From CAZDVQ01 sp964508975 (GTDB lineage Bacteria; Bacteroidota; Bacteroidia; Chitinophagales; Saprospiraceae): a DNA stretch of 36,881 nucleotides. Both the position numbers and the translations under genes were made by a program. This document shows, one piece after another, positions 17,412-25,191 of the stretch. The DNA lies in the NCBI GenBank assembly GCA_964508975.1, contig CAZDVQ010000044.1:1-36881 (forward strand), written 5' to 3'. How positions within the stretch are numbered: position 1 is the stretch's first letter; each line of letters starts with the position of its first letter. The notes under the pieces are model-generated. The model saw only the letters and a program-made list of their open reading frames with translations. It did no database searches and was not told the origin of the DNA.

Positions 17412-17525
17412 GGGCGTTGCGGCCTACGGCCGCCGCTACGTTGCGCGGCTCGCTATAGCTCGGCCCCTACGGGTCTGGCCCTTGCGGGCCACCGCTCCAC
17501 ATCGCTAACGCGACGGTGGCACAAT
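17412..17525 (+). repeat. R1 dispersed repeat, copy 2 (right flank of the island)
   Basis: It starts with the same GGGCGTTGCGGCCTACGGCC as copy 1 and the same preceding ATCAAAAAGTCAT / TTCATTTATTCATT flank (from about 17360). The interior is the standard R1 form GGCTCGCTATAGCTCGG, GGTCTGGCC...GGGCCACCGCTCCAC, ending near ATCGCTAACGCG. Confidence 0.85.
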
Positions 17526-17652
17526 TGCTTTGTTTGTCATTCAACTACGTATTGGGGGACTTGTGCGACATTAAGGACATACACCAGCCATATACCTGTG
17601 GTTTGGTTATTATCGCAGTAATGTCGCACTGGAGTCGCCAAAGTCCCACAAG

Positions 17653-17739
17653 GTTATGATTAAGGGCACATTTTTTGCCTAACCTGCCCAAAGGGCAGGC
17701 CATATTGGTAGCCGCGGGTAAGCGCAGCGTAACCCGGGG
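17653..17739 (-). repeat. R3 repeat, decayed copy
   Basis: Read on the minus strand it matches the end of the R3 copies at 21332 and 34222: a degenerate form of the CTACGATTAGGACACA end, a small GGGCAG hairpin, then GGTAGCCGCGGGTAAGCGCA. Confidence 0.65.
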
Positions 17740-17877
17740 AATCAAGCGCAACCCGGGGACATAAACGCAACGTTTCCCCGCCAGTGGCGCGGCGGTAATA
17801 CAAATAATTAGGGTACGGGATTGAATCGCCGTGCAAGGGGCAATGCCATTAAGCGTTAATTTTTCCAGGGTATTGTA

Positions 17878-18069
17878 ACCACCCCGTCTGCGCTACATGG
17901 CGTTAAACGCCACGTGCGCATCCACCCCTCCTTGAAAAGGAGGGGAACTGGGTTATTCATTTAATTATCTGTAAATCAAATATTTATAGCAAGACATGGC
18001 TCCCCTCCTTTTCAAGGAGGGGTGGATGCAAGCGGAACGCAAAGCGTGTAGCGCAGCAGACGGGGTGGT
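17878..18069. repeat. R2 inverted repeat, intact 192-bp copy
   Basis: The ends are ACCACCCCGTCTGCGCTAC and its near reverse complement. Each arm also carries GCATCCACCCCTCCTT / AAGGAGGGGTGGATGC. The AT-rich centre is about 65 bases long. This uninterrupted copy shows what the copy at 20683-21395 looked like before an insertion. Confidence 0.85.
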
Positions 18070-18104
18070 TAAACCAAGGGAGGTAAAATACCCCAAACTC
18101 CTAA

Positions 18105-18202
18105 ATCCTTGCCCTTGTTGGCGTCCCCGCCAACAAGCGTAAAGCAGCGCAGATTATGGGCAAACTTGTACGGCCGTTAAAGGGGGCTCCAACAGCGGCA
18201 AT
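18105..18202. repeat. R4 repeat, copy 1
   Basis: It contains the palindrome CTTGTTGGCGTCCCCGCCAA (18114 onward) and, 30 bases on, GCTTGTACGGCCGTT-like and CAACAGCGGCAATGTG sequence. The whole 98-base unit is homologous to the reverse complement of 26249-26350. Confidence 0.8.
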
Positions 18203-18237
18203 GTGAAAATCATCCACAATCCATAATCCAGAATCAA

Positions 18238-18409
18238 AACCCGCAGCTTCGCTGCGGGTTCCCGCGTTAGCGATGTGGAGCGGTGGCCCGCAGGGCCAGA
18301 CCGAGCCGCCGCATTGTAGGGGCAGGGCTTGCCCCTGCCCACGGCGGCGAAGGGCCGAGCGACAGCGAGCCGCGTAACGTAGCGGCGACGCGTATGCGGC
18401 GCAACGCCC
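18238..18409 (-). repeat. R1 dispersed repeat, copy 3 with inserted palindrome
   Basis: The hairpin end AACCCGCAGC/GCTGCGGGTT is at 18238-18260 and the CGCCC end at 18405-18409. Between GAGCCGCC and GGCGGCGAAG it carries a TGTAGGGGCAGGGCTTGCCC-type palindrome (18315-18340). Copy 5 has a different palindrome at the same place. Confidence 0.85.
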
Positions 18410-18442
18410 AAAAAATCAAAACACTTTTCCACATTATTTTAG

Positions 18443-18450
18443 TATCATTG
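18443..18450 (+). promoter_or_regulatory. -7-like box (TATCATTG) for the SDR gene
   Basis: One mismatch to TAnnTTTG, 27 bases before ATG 18478. No clear -33 box. Confidence 0.3.
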
Positions 18451-18477
18451 CGCTAGTTTTTACCAAACGGATGAGAC

Positions 18478-19254
18478 ATGAACATTTTTAAGTCGGAGCT
18501 TTTTAAAGACCAGGTGGTTTTTGTATCGGGCGGTGGTACCGGGATTGGTTTTGCTTGCGCACAACTTTTCCTCGAACTGGGTGCCAAGGTGATCATCGCC
18601 TCGCGCAAGCAGGATAAACTCGATGCGGCCCTGCTCAAACTGCAACAATTTGATAAGGTGATGGCTTTTGCCCTCGATATTCGCGATCGCGAGGCCGTGA
18701 ACCGCTGCTTTGAAACCGTGAAAGCGATGTATGGCCGACTGGATATCCTGGTGAATAACGCCGGCGGGCAATTTCCTTCCGCTGCCGAAAATATCAGCGA
18801 TAAAGGCTGGGACGCCGTGGTTAATACGAATCTCACGGGTACATGGAACATGACCAACCGCGCTTTTAAACAGTTTTTTGAACCGCAAGGCTCGGGCATT
18901 ATCGTGAATATCATCGCCAATGTTTTCAGGGGTTTCCCGGGCATGGCCCATACTGGCGCCGCTCGTGCCGCCGTGGATAACCTGACCAAAACCCTGGCCG
19001 TGGAATGGGCCCGAAAAGGTATCCGAATCAATTCTATTGCGCCGGGTATCATCAACTCTTCAGGCTTGGAAAACTACCCACCTGAGCTCGTGAAAGGCAT
19101 CAGCGATAAGATTCCTGTACAACGCCTGGGCACCGTGGAAGAAATTGCAGCACTGGTTGGGTACATGTCGTCGCCCATCGCGGGTTTTATGACCGGCGAA
19201 ACGGTTTATATTGATGGCGGCCAACGCTTGTGGGGCGATATTTGGGAAATGTAA
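18478..19254 (+). CDS. SDR family enoyl/dienoyl-CoA reductase-like protein
   Basis: A 258-aa classical-size SDR. The NAD(P)-binding motif is G18-G-G-T-G-I-G24, N93-N-A-G96 is present, and the C-terminal I-D-G-G-Q is typical. The stretch 158-175 (AHTGAARAAVDNLTKTLA) closely matches peroxisomal trans-2-enoyl-CoA reductase and 2,4-dienoyl-CoA reductase. The usual catalytic Tyr of YxxxK is Asp167 (D-N-L-T-K171), as in DECR2-type enzymes, so reduction of an unsaturated acyl-CoA is more likely than alcohol dehydrogenation. R113, E-type residues and substrate are not resolvable here. It stands alone between a repeat island and the TPR/PD40 gene. Confidence 0.88.
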   Translation: MNIFKSELFKDQVVFVSGGGTGIGFACAQLFLELGAKVIIASRKQDKLDAALLKLQQFDKVMAFALDIRDREAVNRCFETVKAMYGRLDILVNNAGGQFPSAAENISDKGWDAVVNTNLTGTWNMTNRAFKQFFEPQGSGIIVNIIANVFRGFPGMAHTGAARAAVDNLTKTLAVEWARKGIRINSIAPGIINSSGLENYPPELVKGISDKIPVQRLGTVEEIAALVGYMSSPIAGFMTGETVYIDGGQRLWGDIWEM

Positions 19255-19256
19255 TG

Positions 19257-19264
19257 TACCTTTG
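19257..19264 (+). promoter_or_regulatory. -7 box (TACCTTTG) of the TPR/PD40 gene
   Basis: A perfect TAnnTTTG just after the SDR stop codon. It supports a start at 19343 instead of the upstream open frame that begins inside the SDR gene. Confidence 0.45.
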
Positions 19265-19342
19265 CTTTTGAGTCGTTCTACGAATCGTGTTTTGTCCATA
19301 ACCCTGGGCCAAACTTTCGCCTACCACAAAAATGAATACTGC

Positions 19343-20647
19343 ATGTTTTTACGCTTTCTCTTGCTGGGTGTATTATTGTTAAATGCTTATAGTCAAGCAT
19401 TTGCACAAATTCCAGCCCGTTATGTAGAGCCACCACTTGAAAAGAAAATGAAGTCGATCAAGGATAAGGCCAAGCTCTTGTTTGAAACTGGCAAGTTTGA
19501 AGAGGCTTATGTTTACTACGTGAAGCTCAACGCATTAAAGCCCCGCAACAAAAAATATCAATTGCGATTGGCCGATTTAGCCATGAAAGCCCGTAACTAT
19601 AACCTCACGGTGCAATTGATGAAGCCCTTCATGGAGAAAAAATCAACTACCCCGGAGCTGCGTTACCTGTATGCCGATGCCCTTAAACACTCGGAAAACT
19701 ATACGGAGGCCCTGATACAGTTCGAGAAAATTGCCAAACAACGCAACCACAAGGACGATGATTTTGGCAAGCGTATCACCCGCCAACTCATAGCTGTATC
19801 GGATGCCTTGATGAAAATGGAGGCCCGCGAAATTTTGTCGGCCAGTAAATCTAACTTGAAGTTTAACAGCGCCGCCGATGAACGTTCGCAAGTGGTTATC
19901 GGCAAAGATTCTTTGCTCTACATGGTGGAAGATAAAGAAGGTAGCCGCTTGACCAAATTTTTGGGCAATGTGCCCACCAACCTAACCGGCATGCACGGCA
20001 ATCCTGCCTTGTTTACGGGTAACCCCGTGTTGGGCCTTGATAAAAAAACGGTGTACTACACCCGCATGGAAGGCGACCCAGACGGGATACGCCGCAGCAG
20101 GATTTACATGGCCGAATTGACCCCCGAAGGCAATCTGGCCAATCCTAAAAAACTAGGTAAAAACGTGAATGTAGCTGGAACCAACAACACAACGCCTTGT
20201 GTGGCGGTGTCGGCCAACGGACAGGAAATATTGTACTTTGCGTCTGACCGGCCGGGTGGGGCAGGGGGCTACGACCTCTGGTTCTCGGTGCGCATGGTGA
20301 ACGGCGAGTATACCAACGCTTGGCACATGGGTTACCAAATCAACTCGGACTACGACGAGTTTGCGCCTTATTTCCTGGAATCGAACAAAACCTTGTATTA
20401 CGCTTCTAACCGGATTGACGGTTTTGGCGGTTATGATGTGTATCGGACCACGGGCGAGAAAAAATACTGGAACAGACCTATTTTACTCGGTTTCCCAATC
20501 AACTCTGGGGCCGATGACTACTTCCTGCGCATGGAATCACCGCAGAAAGGCTATATCTCCTCTAACCGTCGGGGTAGCTTGTACGATGCCTACGAATTTT
20601 GCTGCGACGATATTTTCGTGATTGGTATAAACCGAGGGGGGAACTAG
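19343..20647 (+). CDS. exported TPR and WD40-like (PD40) repeat protein
   Basis: A 434-aa protein starting at ATG 19343 with a signal peptide (MFLRFLLLGVLLLNAYSQAFAQ, cleavage after residue 22). Residues about 30-150 form TPR-like helices (KLLFETGKFEEAYVYYVKL). Residues about 180-430 form a beta-propeller of PD40/TolB-like strands with repeated motifs such as LYFASDRPGGAGGYDLW and LYYASNRIDGFGGYDVY. In Bacteroidetes this N-terminal layout occurs in OmpA-type envelope proteins, including the T9SS component PorE, but here the protein ends after the propeller, with no OmpA peptidoglycan-binding domain. Probably periplasmic or outer-membrane associated. Role unknown. Confidence 0.85.
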   Translation: MFLRFLLLGVLLLNAYSQAFAQIPARYVEPPLEKKMKSIKDKAKLLFETGKFEEAYVYYVKLNALKPRNKKYQLRLADLAMKARNYNLTVQLMKPFMEKKSTTPELRYLYADALKHSENYTEALIQFEKIAKQRNHKDDDFGKRITRQLIAVSDALMKMEAREILSASKSNLKFNSAADERSQVVIGKDSLLYMVEDKEGSRLTKFLGNVPTNLTGMHGNPALFTGNPVLGLDKKTVYYTRMEGDPDGIRRSRIYMAELTPEGNLANPKKLGKNVNVAGTNNTTPCVAVSANGQEILYFASDRPGGAGGYDLWFSVRMVNGEYTNAWHMGYQINSDYDEFAPYFLESNKTLYYASNRIDGFGGYDVYRTTGEKKYWNRPILLGFPINSGADDYFLRMESPQKGYISSNRRGSLYDAYEFCCDDIFVIGINRGGN

Positions 20648-20823
20648 GTATATTTGGGTGGCACTTAATTTGCTTTTATTTTACCACCCCGTCTGCGCTA
20701 CATGGCGTAAAACGCCACGTACGCATCCACCCCTCCTTTGCAAGGAGGGGTGCTTTGGGTGAGTCTAATTTTATTGATAATCAGTTCATTATAAGATAAG
20801 TTAAACTCCCCTCCATGCAAAGG

Positions 20824-21332
20824 CTACGATTAGGACACATTTTTGGCTAGAGGTACTTGAAAAGAATTTTTACAAAACTGGCAGGTAAAAAAGGATTGGC
20901 CTTGACGGACGAGCCGCCCGGAAAATCAGGCCATAAAACCGTATAAAAGCCCAAACTGTTTGAGCGTTTGCAGGCCAGCACGGGGCTTGTTAGCCAGTAA
21001 ACGTATCGAGAAGTTATAGGAAAGGCACTCGCGAGTTTTTGGGATTTAGGTTTTATGGCCTGGTTTTCAGGCTCGGGCGTCACAGCCTTGATTTTTTGGT
21101 TCTTTTGTATCAAGACAAAAGAACGAAGAAAAAAATTCCACAGGTTTACGTGCTTGAACAACTTAACGAACGGCTACCGTTCCGTGGCGATTCCTGTAAC
21201 GTACATACTCAAACGGCTTGCCGCCACGGGTTTTCTGTTGTCGCCCTAAACCCCGGGTTGCGCTTCGCTGACCCGGGGCTACCAAAAGGGACTGCCCTAC
21301 GGGCAGCAGCAAAAAATGTGTCCTAATCGTAG
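20824..21332. mobile_element. 509-bp non-coding element with TIRs and 11-bp target duplication
   Basis: The ends are perfect inverted repeats of 21 bases, beginning CTACGATTAGGACACA. Both sides carry CCATGCAAAGG (20813-20823 and 21333-21343), a direct duplication, and removing the element plus one duplicate restores a normal R2 repeat. There is no transposase frame inside. The right third is an R3 repeat (21171-21332). The left part holds an inverted pair AGGCCATAAAACC (20928-20940 and 21049-21061) and a hairpin GTTCTTTTGT/ACAAAAGAAC (21099-21124). It behaves like a MITE, mobilised in trans. TSDs near this size occur in IS4-type families, but I cannot assign one. Confidence 0.8.
21171..21332 (+). 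repeat. R3 repeat, within the 509-bp element
   Basis: CGGCTACCGTTCCGTGGCGA, CGGCTTGCCGCCACGGGTTT, CCCCGGGTTGCGCTTCGCTG, a GGGCAGCAGC segment and the TIR end. It is nearly identical to 34053-34222 and shares most of its length with 26354-26468 and, reversed, 26590-26712. Confidence 0.85.
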
Positions 21333-21517
21333 CCATGCAAAGGAGGGGTGGATGCAAGCGGAATGCGAAGCGTGTAGCGCAGCAGACGGGGTGGTAAAAA
21401 ACTAAGGAAGGAGGTATAGTACTAATCAATCCCATGCGGCGGGGTGAGGCACCTTGCCTAAGTTATTCCCTCGAAACCCAAAATCCAAACATACTCTATA
21501 CTTCCCACAAAAATGCT

Positions 21518-21525
21518 TACCTTTG
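21518..21525 (+). promoter_or_regulatory. -7 box (TACCTTTG) of ychF
   Basis: A perfect TAnnTTTG, 50 bases before ATG 21576. The -33 box is unclear. Confidence 0.45.
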
Positions 21526-21575
21526 CGCTTCTTTTCGAGATACCATTACTTTCATTATAAATAAGCGATTTCAAC

Positions 21576-22673
21576 ATGGCCTTAAAATGTGGCATCGTAG
21601 GTTTACCCAACGTAGGCAAATCTACGCTTTTCAATGCGTTATCATCTGCAAAAGCACAATCGGCAAACTTCCCATTCTGTACCATCGAGCCTAACCTGGG
21701 CACGATTACCGTACCAGACCCTCGTTTGACCGAGTTGGAGCGCATCGTTCAGCCACAACGCGTTTTGCCAACCACCATCGAAATCGTCGATATCGCAGGT
21801 TTGGTGAAAGGTGCATCGAAAGGAGAGGGCCTCGGTAACCAATTCTTGGGTAATATCCGTGAAGTAAACGCCATCATCCACGTGGTGCGTTGTTTTGAAG
21901 ACGGTAACGTTATCCACGTCGACGGTTCAGTTGACCCCGTTCGCGATAAAGAAGTAATTGATACCGAGTTGCAGTTGAAAGACTTGGAAACCATTGATAA
22001 ACGCCTCGACAAGTACCAGAAGAAAGCTAAATCAGGTGATAAAGAAGCCTTACGCGAGGTGGAGTTTATCCAAAACTTGATTAAACATATCGATACCGGT
22101 AAATCGGCCCGTACCTTCCCTTACGAGCATACCGAAGCCTATATCATGGAAGATTTGCAGCTTTTGACTGCTAAACCAGTTATTTACGTGTGTAACGTGG
22201 AAGAAAGTTCGGTTATCACGGGCAACCAATACACCGAACGCTTGAAAGCTGCCGTGGCCGACGAGAAAGCAGAAGTACTATATGTTTCTGCTGCCATCGA
22301 AGCCGAGATTGCAGAATTGCCTAGCTACGAGGAACGCATGGAGTTTATCAAGGACATGGGCCTTGACGAACCCGGCGTGAACAAACTCATTCGTTCTTGC
22401 TACAGCCTCTTGAACTTGATTACCTACTTTACCGCTGGTGTAAAAGAAGTTCGTGCCTGGACAATTGAGAAAGGCACCTTGGCTCCACAAGCCGCTGCGG
22501 TGATCCACTCCGACTTTGAGAAAGGCTTCATCCGCGCTGAGGTTATCAAATACGATGACTACCTGCGTCTAGGCTCTGAACAAGCCGTGAAAGAAGCGGG
22601 CAAAATGGGTGTGGAAGGCAAGGAATACGTGGTGAAGGATGGCGACATCATGCACTTCCGCGTAAATTCATAA
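21576..22673 (+). CDS. ychF: redox-regulated ATPase YchF (Obg family)
   Basis: A 365-aa protein, the family length. G1 is G9-L-P-N-V-G-K-S. The G4 position reads N-V-E-E rather than NKxD, the change that makes YchF/OLA1 prefer ATP. A helical insertion follows the switch regions and the C-terminal about 85 residues are the TGS domain (YFTAGVKEVRAWTIEKGTLA...). YchF is a ribosome-associated ATPase involved in translation and stress response. A -7 box lies upstream and the permease gene starts 6 bases after the stop. Confidence 0.97.
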   Translation: MALKCGIVGLPNVGKSTLFNALSSAKAQSANFPFCTIEPNLGTITVPDPRLTELERIVQPQRVLPTTIEIVDIAGLVKGASKGEGLGNQFLGNIREVNAIIHVVRCFEDGNVIHVDGSVDPVRDKEVIDTELQLKDLETIDKRLDKYQKKAKSGDKEALREVEFIQNLIKHIDTGKSARTFPYEHTEAYIMEDLQLLTAKPVIYVCNVEESSVITGNQYTERLKAAVADEKAEVLYVSAAIEAEIAELPSYEERMEFIKDMGLDEPGVNKLIRSCYSLLNLITYFTAGVKEVRAWTIEKGTLAPQAAAVIHSDFEKGFIRAEVIKYDDYLRLGSEQAVKEAGKMGVEGKEYVVKDGDIMHFRVNS

Positions 22674-22679
22674 TACACC

Positions 22680-23669
22680 ATGAAGTTTAGCCTCACGATT
22701 GTATTGCTGGTCATATTGGTGCTGGTAGATATGGTTGTGGGCACTACTGGCCTGACCTTAAGTCAAATTGCACAGGCACTTGCCGAAGGCCCTCAAGCCT
22801 CCTCGGTGAGCAACCTGATTGTGTGGGATATCCGCTTACCCAGGGTTGCAGCGGCTATATTGGCTGGCATGGGCTTGTCGATATCCGGCTTGTTGATGCA
22901 AACCTTGTTCCGTAACCCCATTGCTGGGCCTTACGTGTTGGGCGTTAGCTCGGGCGCGGGTCTTGGGGCTGCATTGCTCATCTTTGGTTTTGGTATATTT
23001 GGCTTGCAAACTAATTCTAGTTTGGCCATGGTTTTTGCGGCATGTCTAGGCGCTGCCATGGTTTTGTTGGCGGTGCTGCTCATCAGTCGCTGGGTCAAAG
23101 ACTTTAATACCATCCTTATCCTCGGGATGCTTTTCGGGGCATCAACCTCGGGCATCATTGCGATATTGGAGCAGTTTGGTTCGCCCGAGGCGCTGCGCCG
23201 CTATACCTTGTGGACATTCGGTAGCTTATCGGGCATTACCCGCCAGGATTTACCTTTGCTGATTATACCTGTTGTCCTGGCCGTATTCTTGGCTTTACGC
23301 TTAGCGCGGCAATTGGATGTGCTTTTACTCGGCGAGCAGAAAGCTTATGCGCTGGGCTTATCCATCAAATCGGTGCAGCAACAAATCATATTGATTACAG
23401 GATTGGCTACGGGCGTAGTTACGGCATTTTGTGGTCCATTGGCCTTTGTGGGCATTGCGGTGCCGCATCTAGCCCGTTGGGTGTTTAAAACGGCCAATCA
23501 CCGAGTGTTGCTCGTACAGTCCGCTATCATTGGGGCCATCGTGCTACTGTTGAGTGATATCATCACACAGGTAGCCCCTGGCGATGGCCAGTTACCCTTG
23601 AATGCCGTAGCAGCCTTGTTGGGTGTGCCAGTGGTGATTTGGGTCGTGCTTAGAGGCAGTCGGGGTTAA
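22680..23669 (+). CDS. FecCD/BtuC-type ABC transporter permease
   Basis: A 329-aa membrane protein of the FecCD family (iron-siderophore, haem or cobalamin import) with about 9-10 hydrophobic segments. Family marks are IRLPRVAAAILAGMGLSISG (50-69), N-P-I-A-G-P-Y-V-L-G-V-S-S-G-A near residue 80, and the coupling region FCGPLAFVGIAVPHLAR near 255. It is a little short at the N-terminus, where the first helix begins at residue 4. No ATPase or binding-protein gene adjoins it, so its partners are elsewhere and its substrate cannot be told. Its last 20 bases overlap the convergent carboxypeptidase gene. Confidence 0.93.
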   Translation: MKFSLTIVLLVILVLVDMVVGTTGLTLSQIAQALAEGPQASSVSNLIVWDIRLPRVAAAILAGMGLSISGLLMQTLFRNPIAGPYVLGVSSGAGLGAALLIFGFGIFGLQTNSSLAMVFAACLGAAMVLLAVLLISRWVKDFNTILILGMLFGASTSGIIAILEQFGSPEALRRYTLWTFGSLSGITRQDLPLLIIPVVLAVFLALRLARQLDVLLLGEQKAYALGLSIKSVQQQIILITGLATGVVTAFCGPLAFVGIAVPHLARWVFKTANHRVLLVQSAIIGAIVLLLSDIITQVAPGDGQLPLNAVAALLGVPVVIWVVLRGSRG

Positions 23670-24483
23670 TGCCCAACACATAATTACCGATAGCATCTAT
23701 GCTTTTGGCGGCGCTTGAACCTTCAAAACCGTTAATGTCCTCATTTTGAATGAGTTGCTTGTACACGGCCGTGAAATTACGGGCTAGAGGCATGTACGAC
23801 CAGTGCCATTTCTCCTCCTCGTAACCAGTTTTCCGGGTACTTGGTTTGGGCGAGTATACCTGACAAAATCCATAAGTTGGGGCATTTTTAACCAACCAAT
23901 CGTACTCTTTTTTGCCAGTACCTGATGCAAAGTAACTGTTTTCTAGCTTGTTGATATCGATATCGGTGCCCCAGTGGTGGCGGGATGTGCCAGGCATGGA
24001 GCTCCAGCGCATGATAAGCAAAGCGCGTTGAGCGGGGTCTTTTGCAGGTTCCGTTAAATATTTACCATCAACGGCGCGTTTACCGGTCCATTTTTCTTCC
24101 CAGATGCGTTTCTGATGGTTAAAAGGACGTGTGGCCGATATGATTCTTAGGTTTACACCATCTTTCTTGGCGGCGTTAAACATCTCGATAAAACTATTGT
24201 AGGCTTCCTTGCGCATGAACATGGCCGAGCCGTCGCTGTATTGTTTGGCAATGGCCACAAAGCGTTCATCCTTGGCAGGGTCAATTTTACCCATGAGGTA
24301 ATCTTTGGTCACGGTGGTATCCATATTCGACGTGCTGGGGCTTTGGGTTGGGCTTTGTTCCTGTTTTTGGCTTGGGCTAGCCGAGGTGTTTTCGGGTACT
24401 TTGGAAGAGCAGCTCTGCACGAGAACGTAAACACCGCATACCAGTGCCGAAATCGTGCTGAAGTATTGAAAAGGACCTTTCAT
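23650..24483 (-). CDS. VanY-type D-Ala-D-Ala carboxypeptidase, probable lipoprotein
   Basis: A 277-aa protein. A signal segment with a possible lipobox (VQS-C25) is followed by a Ser/Thr/Gln-rich linker (to about 60) and an M15B (VanY) domain. Zinc and catalytic residues are visible: S167-x-H169-x2-G172-x3-D176, and E224-K-W-H227-W. It would trim D-alanine from peptidoglycan stems in the periplasm. A -7 box TACTTTTG lies at 24512-24519 (minus), divergent to the rmlC promoter. Confidence 0.9.
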   Translation of the reverse strand: MKGPFQYFSTISALVCGVYVLVQSCSSKVPENTSASPSQKQEQSPTQSPSTSNMDTTVTKDYLMGKIDPAKDERFVAIAKQYSDGSAMFMRKEAYNSFIEMFNAAKKDGVNLRIISATRPFNHQKRIWEEKWTGKRAVDGKYLTEPAKDPAQRALLIMRWSSMPGTSRHHWGTDIDINKLENSYFASGTGKKEYDWLVKNAPTYGFCQVYSPKPSTRKTGYEEEKWHWSYMPLARNFTAVYKQLIQNEDINGFEGSSAAKSIDAIGNYVLGINPDCL

Positions 24484-24511
24484 GTTGTTTGTTTTTATCT
24501 GTTGTGACGCA

Positions 24512-24519
24512 CAAAAGTA
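24512..24519 (-). promoter_or_regulatory. -7 box (TACTTTTG) of the carboxypeptidase gene
   Basis: A perfect TAnnTTTG on the minus strand, 28 bases before the ATG at 24483. Confidence 0.45.
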
Positions 24520-24545
24520 TACATTTTATTGAAGTGGCCTAGAGA

Positions 24546-24579
24546 TTTGCAGCTATGTAAGTGCGAAGTATTATCTTCG
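24546..24579 (+). promoter_or_regulatory. possible promoter of rmlC
   Basis: TTTG (24546-24549), a 22-base spacer, then TATCTTCG (24572-24579; one mismatch to the -7 consensus). It lies 46 bases before ATG 24625. Confidence 0.4.
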
Positions 24580-24624
24580 CGAGCGTCAAACTCTCGTTTT
24601 TACACTTTCAACACTTGTGCTCCC

Positions 24625-25185
24625 ATGGCTTTTATCCAAACGGAATTTCCTGGTTTATTGATTTACGAACCTACTGTTTTTGAAGATGCCCGGGGGTACT
24701 TTTACGAGAGTTTCAGCCAGAAAATTTTTGCCGAGGCCGGTATTACTCGGCCTTTCGTGCAAGATAACCAGTCAAAATCGCAGTACGGGACAATCCGTGG
24801 CCTACACTACCAAATGGGCGATATGGCCCAGTCGAAATTGGTACGGGTACTCCACGGCGAGGTGCTTGACGTGGTAGTAGACCTAAGGGTTGACTCCCCT
24901 ACTTACGGCAAGTGGTTCAGCATTGTGTTGAGTGCCGAGAACAAACGCCAGTTTTTTGTACCCCGTGGTTTTGCGCACGGGTACTCTACCTTGAGTCCAG
25001 AGGCGGTTTTCTTCTACAAATGCGACAATTACTACGCCAAGGCAGCCGAGGGCGGTGTTTTTTACAACGATCCAAACTTGGCTATCGACTGGCAAGTAAA
25101 CGCCGATGCAGCCTTGCTGTCAGAAAAAGATATGGTCCTCCCACATTTTGGTCAGCACCAGGGTACGTTTACGTTGGCCGATAGT
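24625..25185 (+). CDS. rfbC: dTDP-4-dehydrorhamnose 3,5-epimerase
   Basis: A 186-aa cupin epimerase (RmlC/RfbC) starting at ATG 24625 (MAFIQTEFPGLLIYEPTVFE); the open frame runs further upstream, but that part precedes the promoter. The family marks are R23-G-Y-F-x-E, G56-T-I-R-G-L-H61-Y-Q with the catalytic His, F111-V-P-R-G-F-A-H118-G-Y, and Y131. It converts dTDP-4-dehydro-6-deoxyglucose to the L-lyxo sugar on the way to dTDP-L-rhamnose. The other rml genes are not adjacent. The frame's stop is at 25186-25188. Confidence 0.94.
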
Positions 25186-25191
25186 TAAAAC

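Larger units (their letters stand above)
17319..18477. other. 1.16-kb gap without genes: repeat island
   Basis: Repeats tile this gap: R1 (17412-17525), an 11-base inverted repeat GTGCGACATTA/TAATGTCGCAC (17563-17573 and 17619-17629), a decayed R3 (17653-17739), R2 (17878-18069), R4 (18105-18202) and R1 reversed (18238-18409). I see no tRNA and no convincing coding sequence. The last 65 bases hold the SDR promoter. Confidence 0.75.
20683..21395. repeat. R2 inverted repeat, copy interrupted by an insertion
   Basis: The left arm 20683-20752 and right arm about 21335-21395 match the arms of the intact copy 17878-18069 (ACCACCCCGTCTGCGCTAC; GGAGGGGTGGATGCAAGCGG). Without the 509-bp insert and one duplicate it would be about 193 bp, the size of the intact copy. 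Confidence 0.85.
20648..21575. other. 928-bp gap without genes: nested repeats and ychF promoter
   Basis: An R2 copy (20683-21395) is interrupted by a 509-bp element. After it come a GGCGGGGTGAGGC fragment (about 21438) and the ychF promoter. No coding sequence is credible. Confidence 0.75.

Noticed and set aside
5010..17525. Prophage or integrative element
   Set aside because: No integrase, tRNA target, structural or conjugation genes are present in the block.
18154..18432. Open frame of 92 codons on the minus strand
   Set aside because: It reads through an R1 repeat. Similar Arg/Ala/Pro-rich frames appear in every R1 copy (e.g. 5000-5250, 26043-26350, 34374-34559) only because the repeats are GC-rich. 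No family resemblance and no promoter.
17319..18477. tRNA or other structured RNA genes in the long gaps
   Set aside because: I scanned the long gaps for cloverleaf ends and T-loop sequence and saw none. The hairpins found belong to dispersed repeats.
19211..19342. Upstream start for the TPR/PD40 gene
   Set aside because: It would overlap the SDR gene and bury the signal peptide, and a -7 box lies in between.
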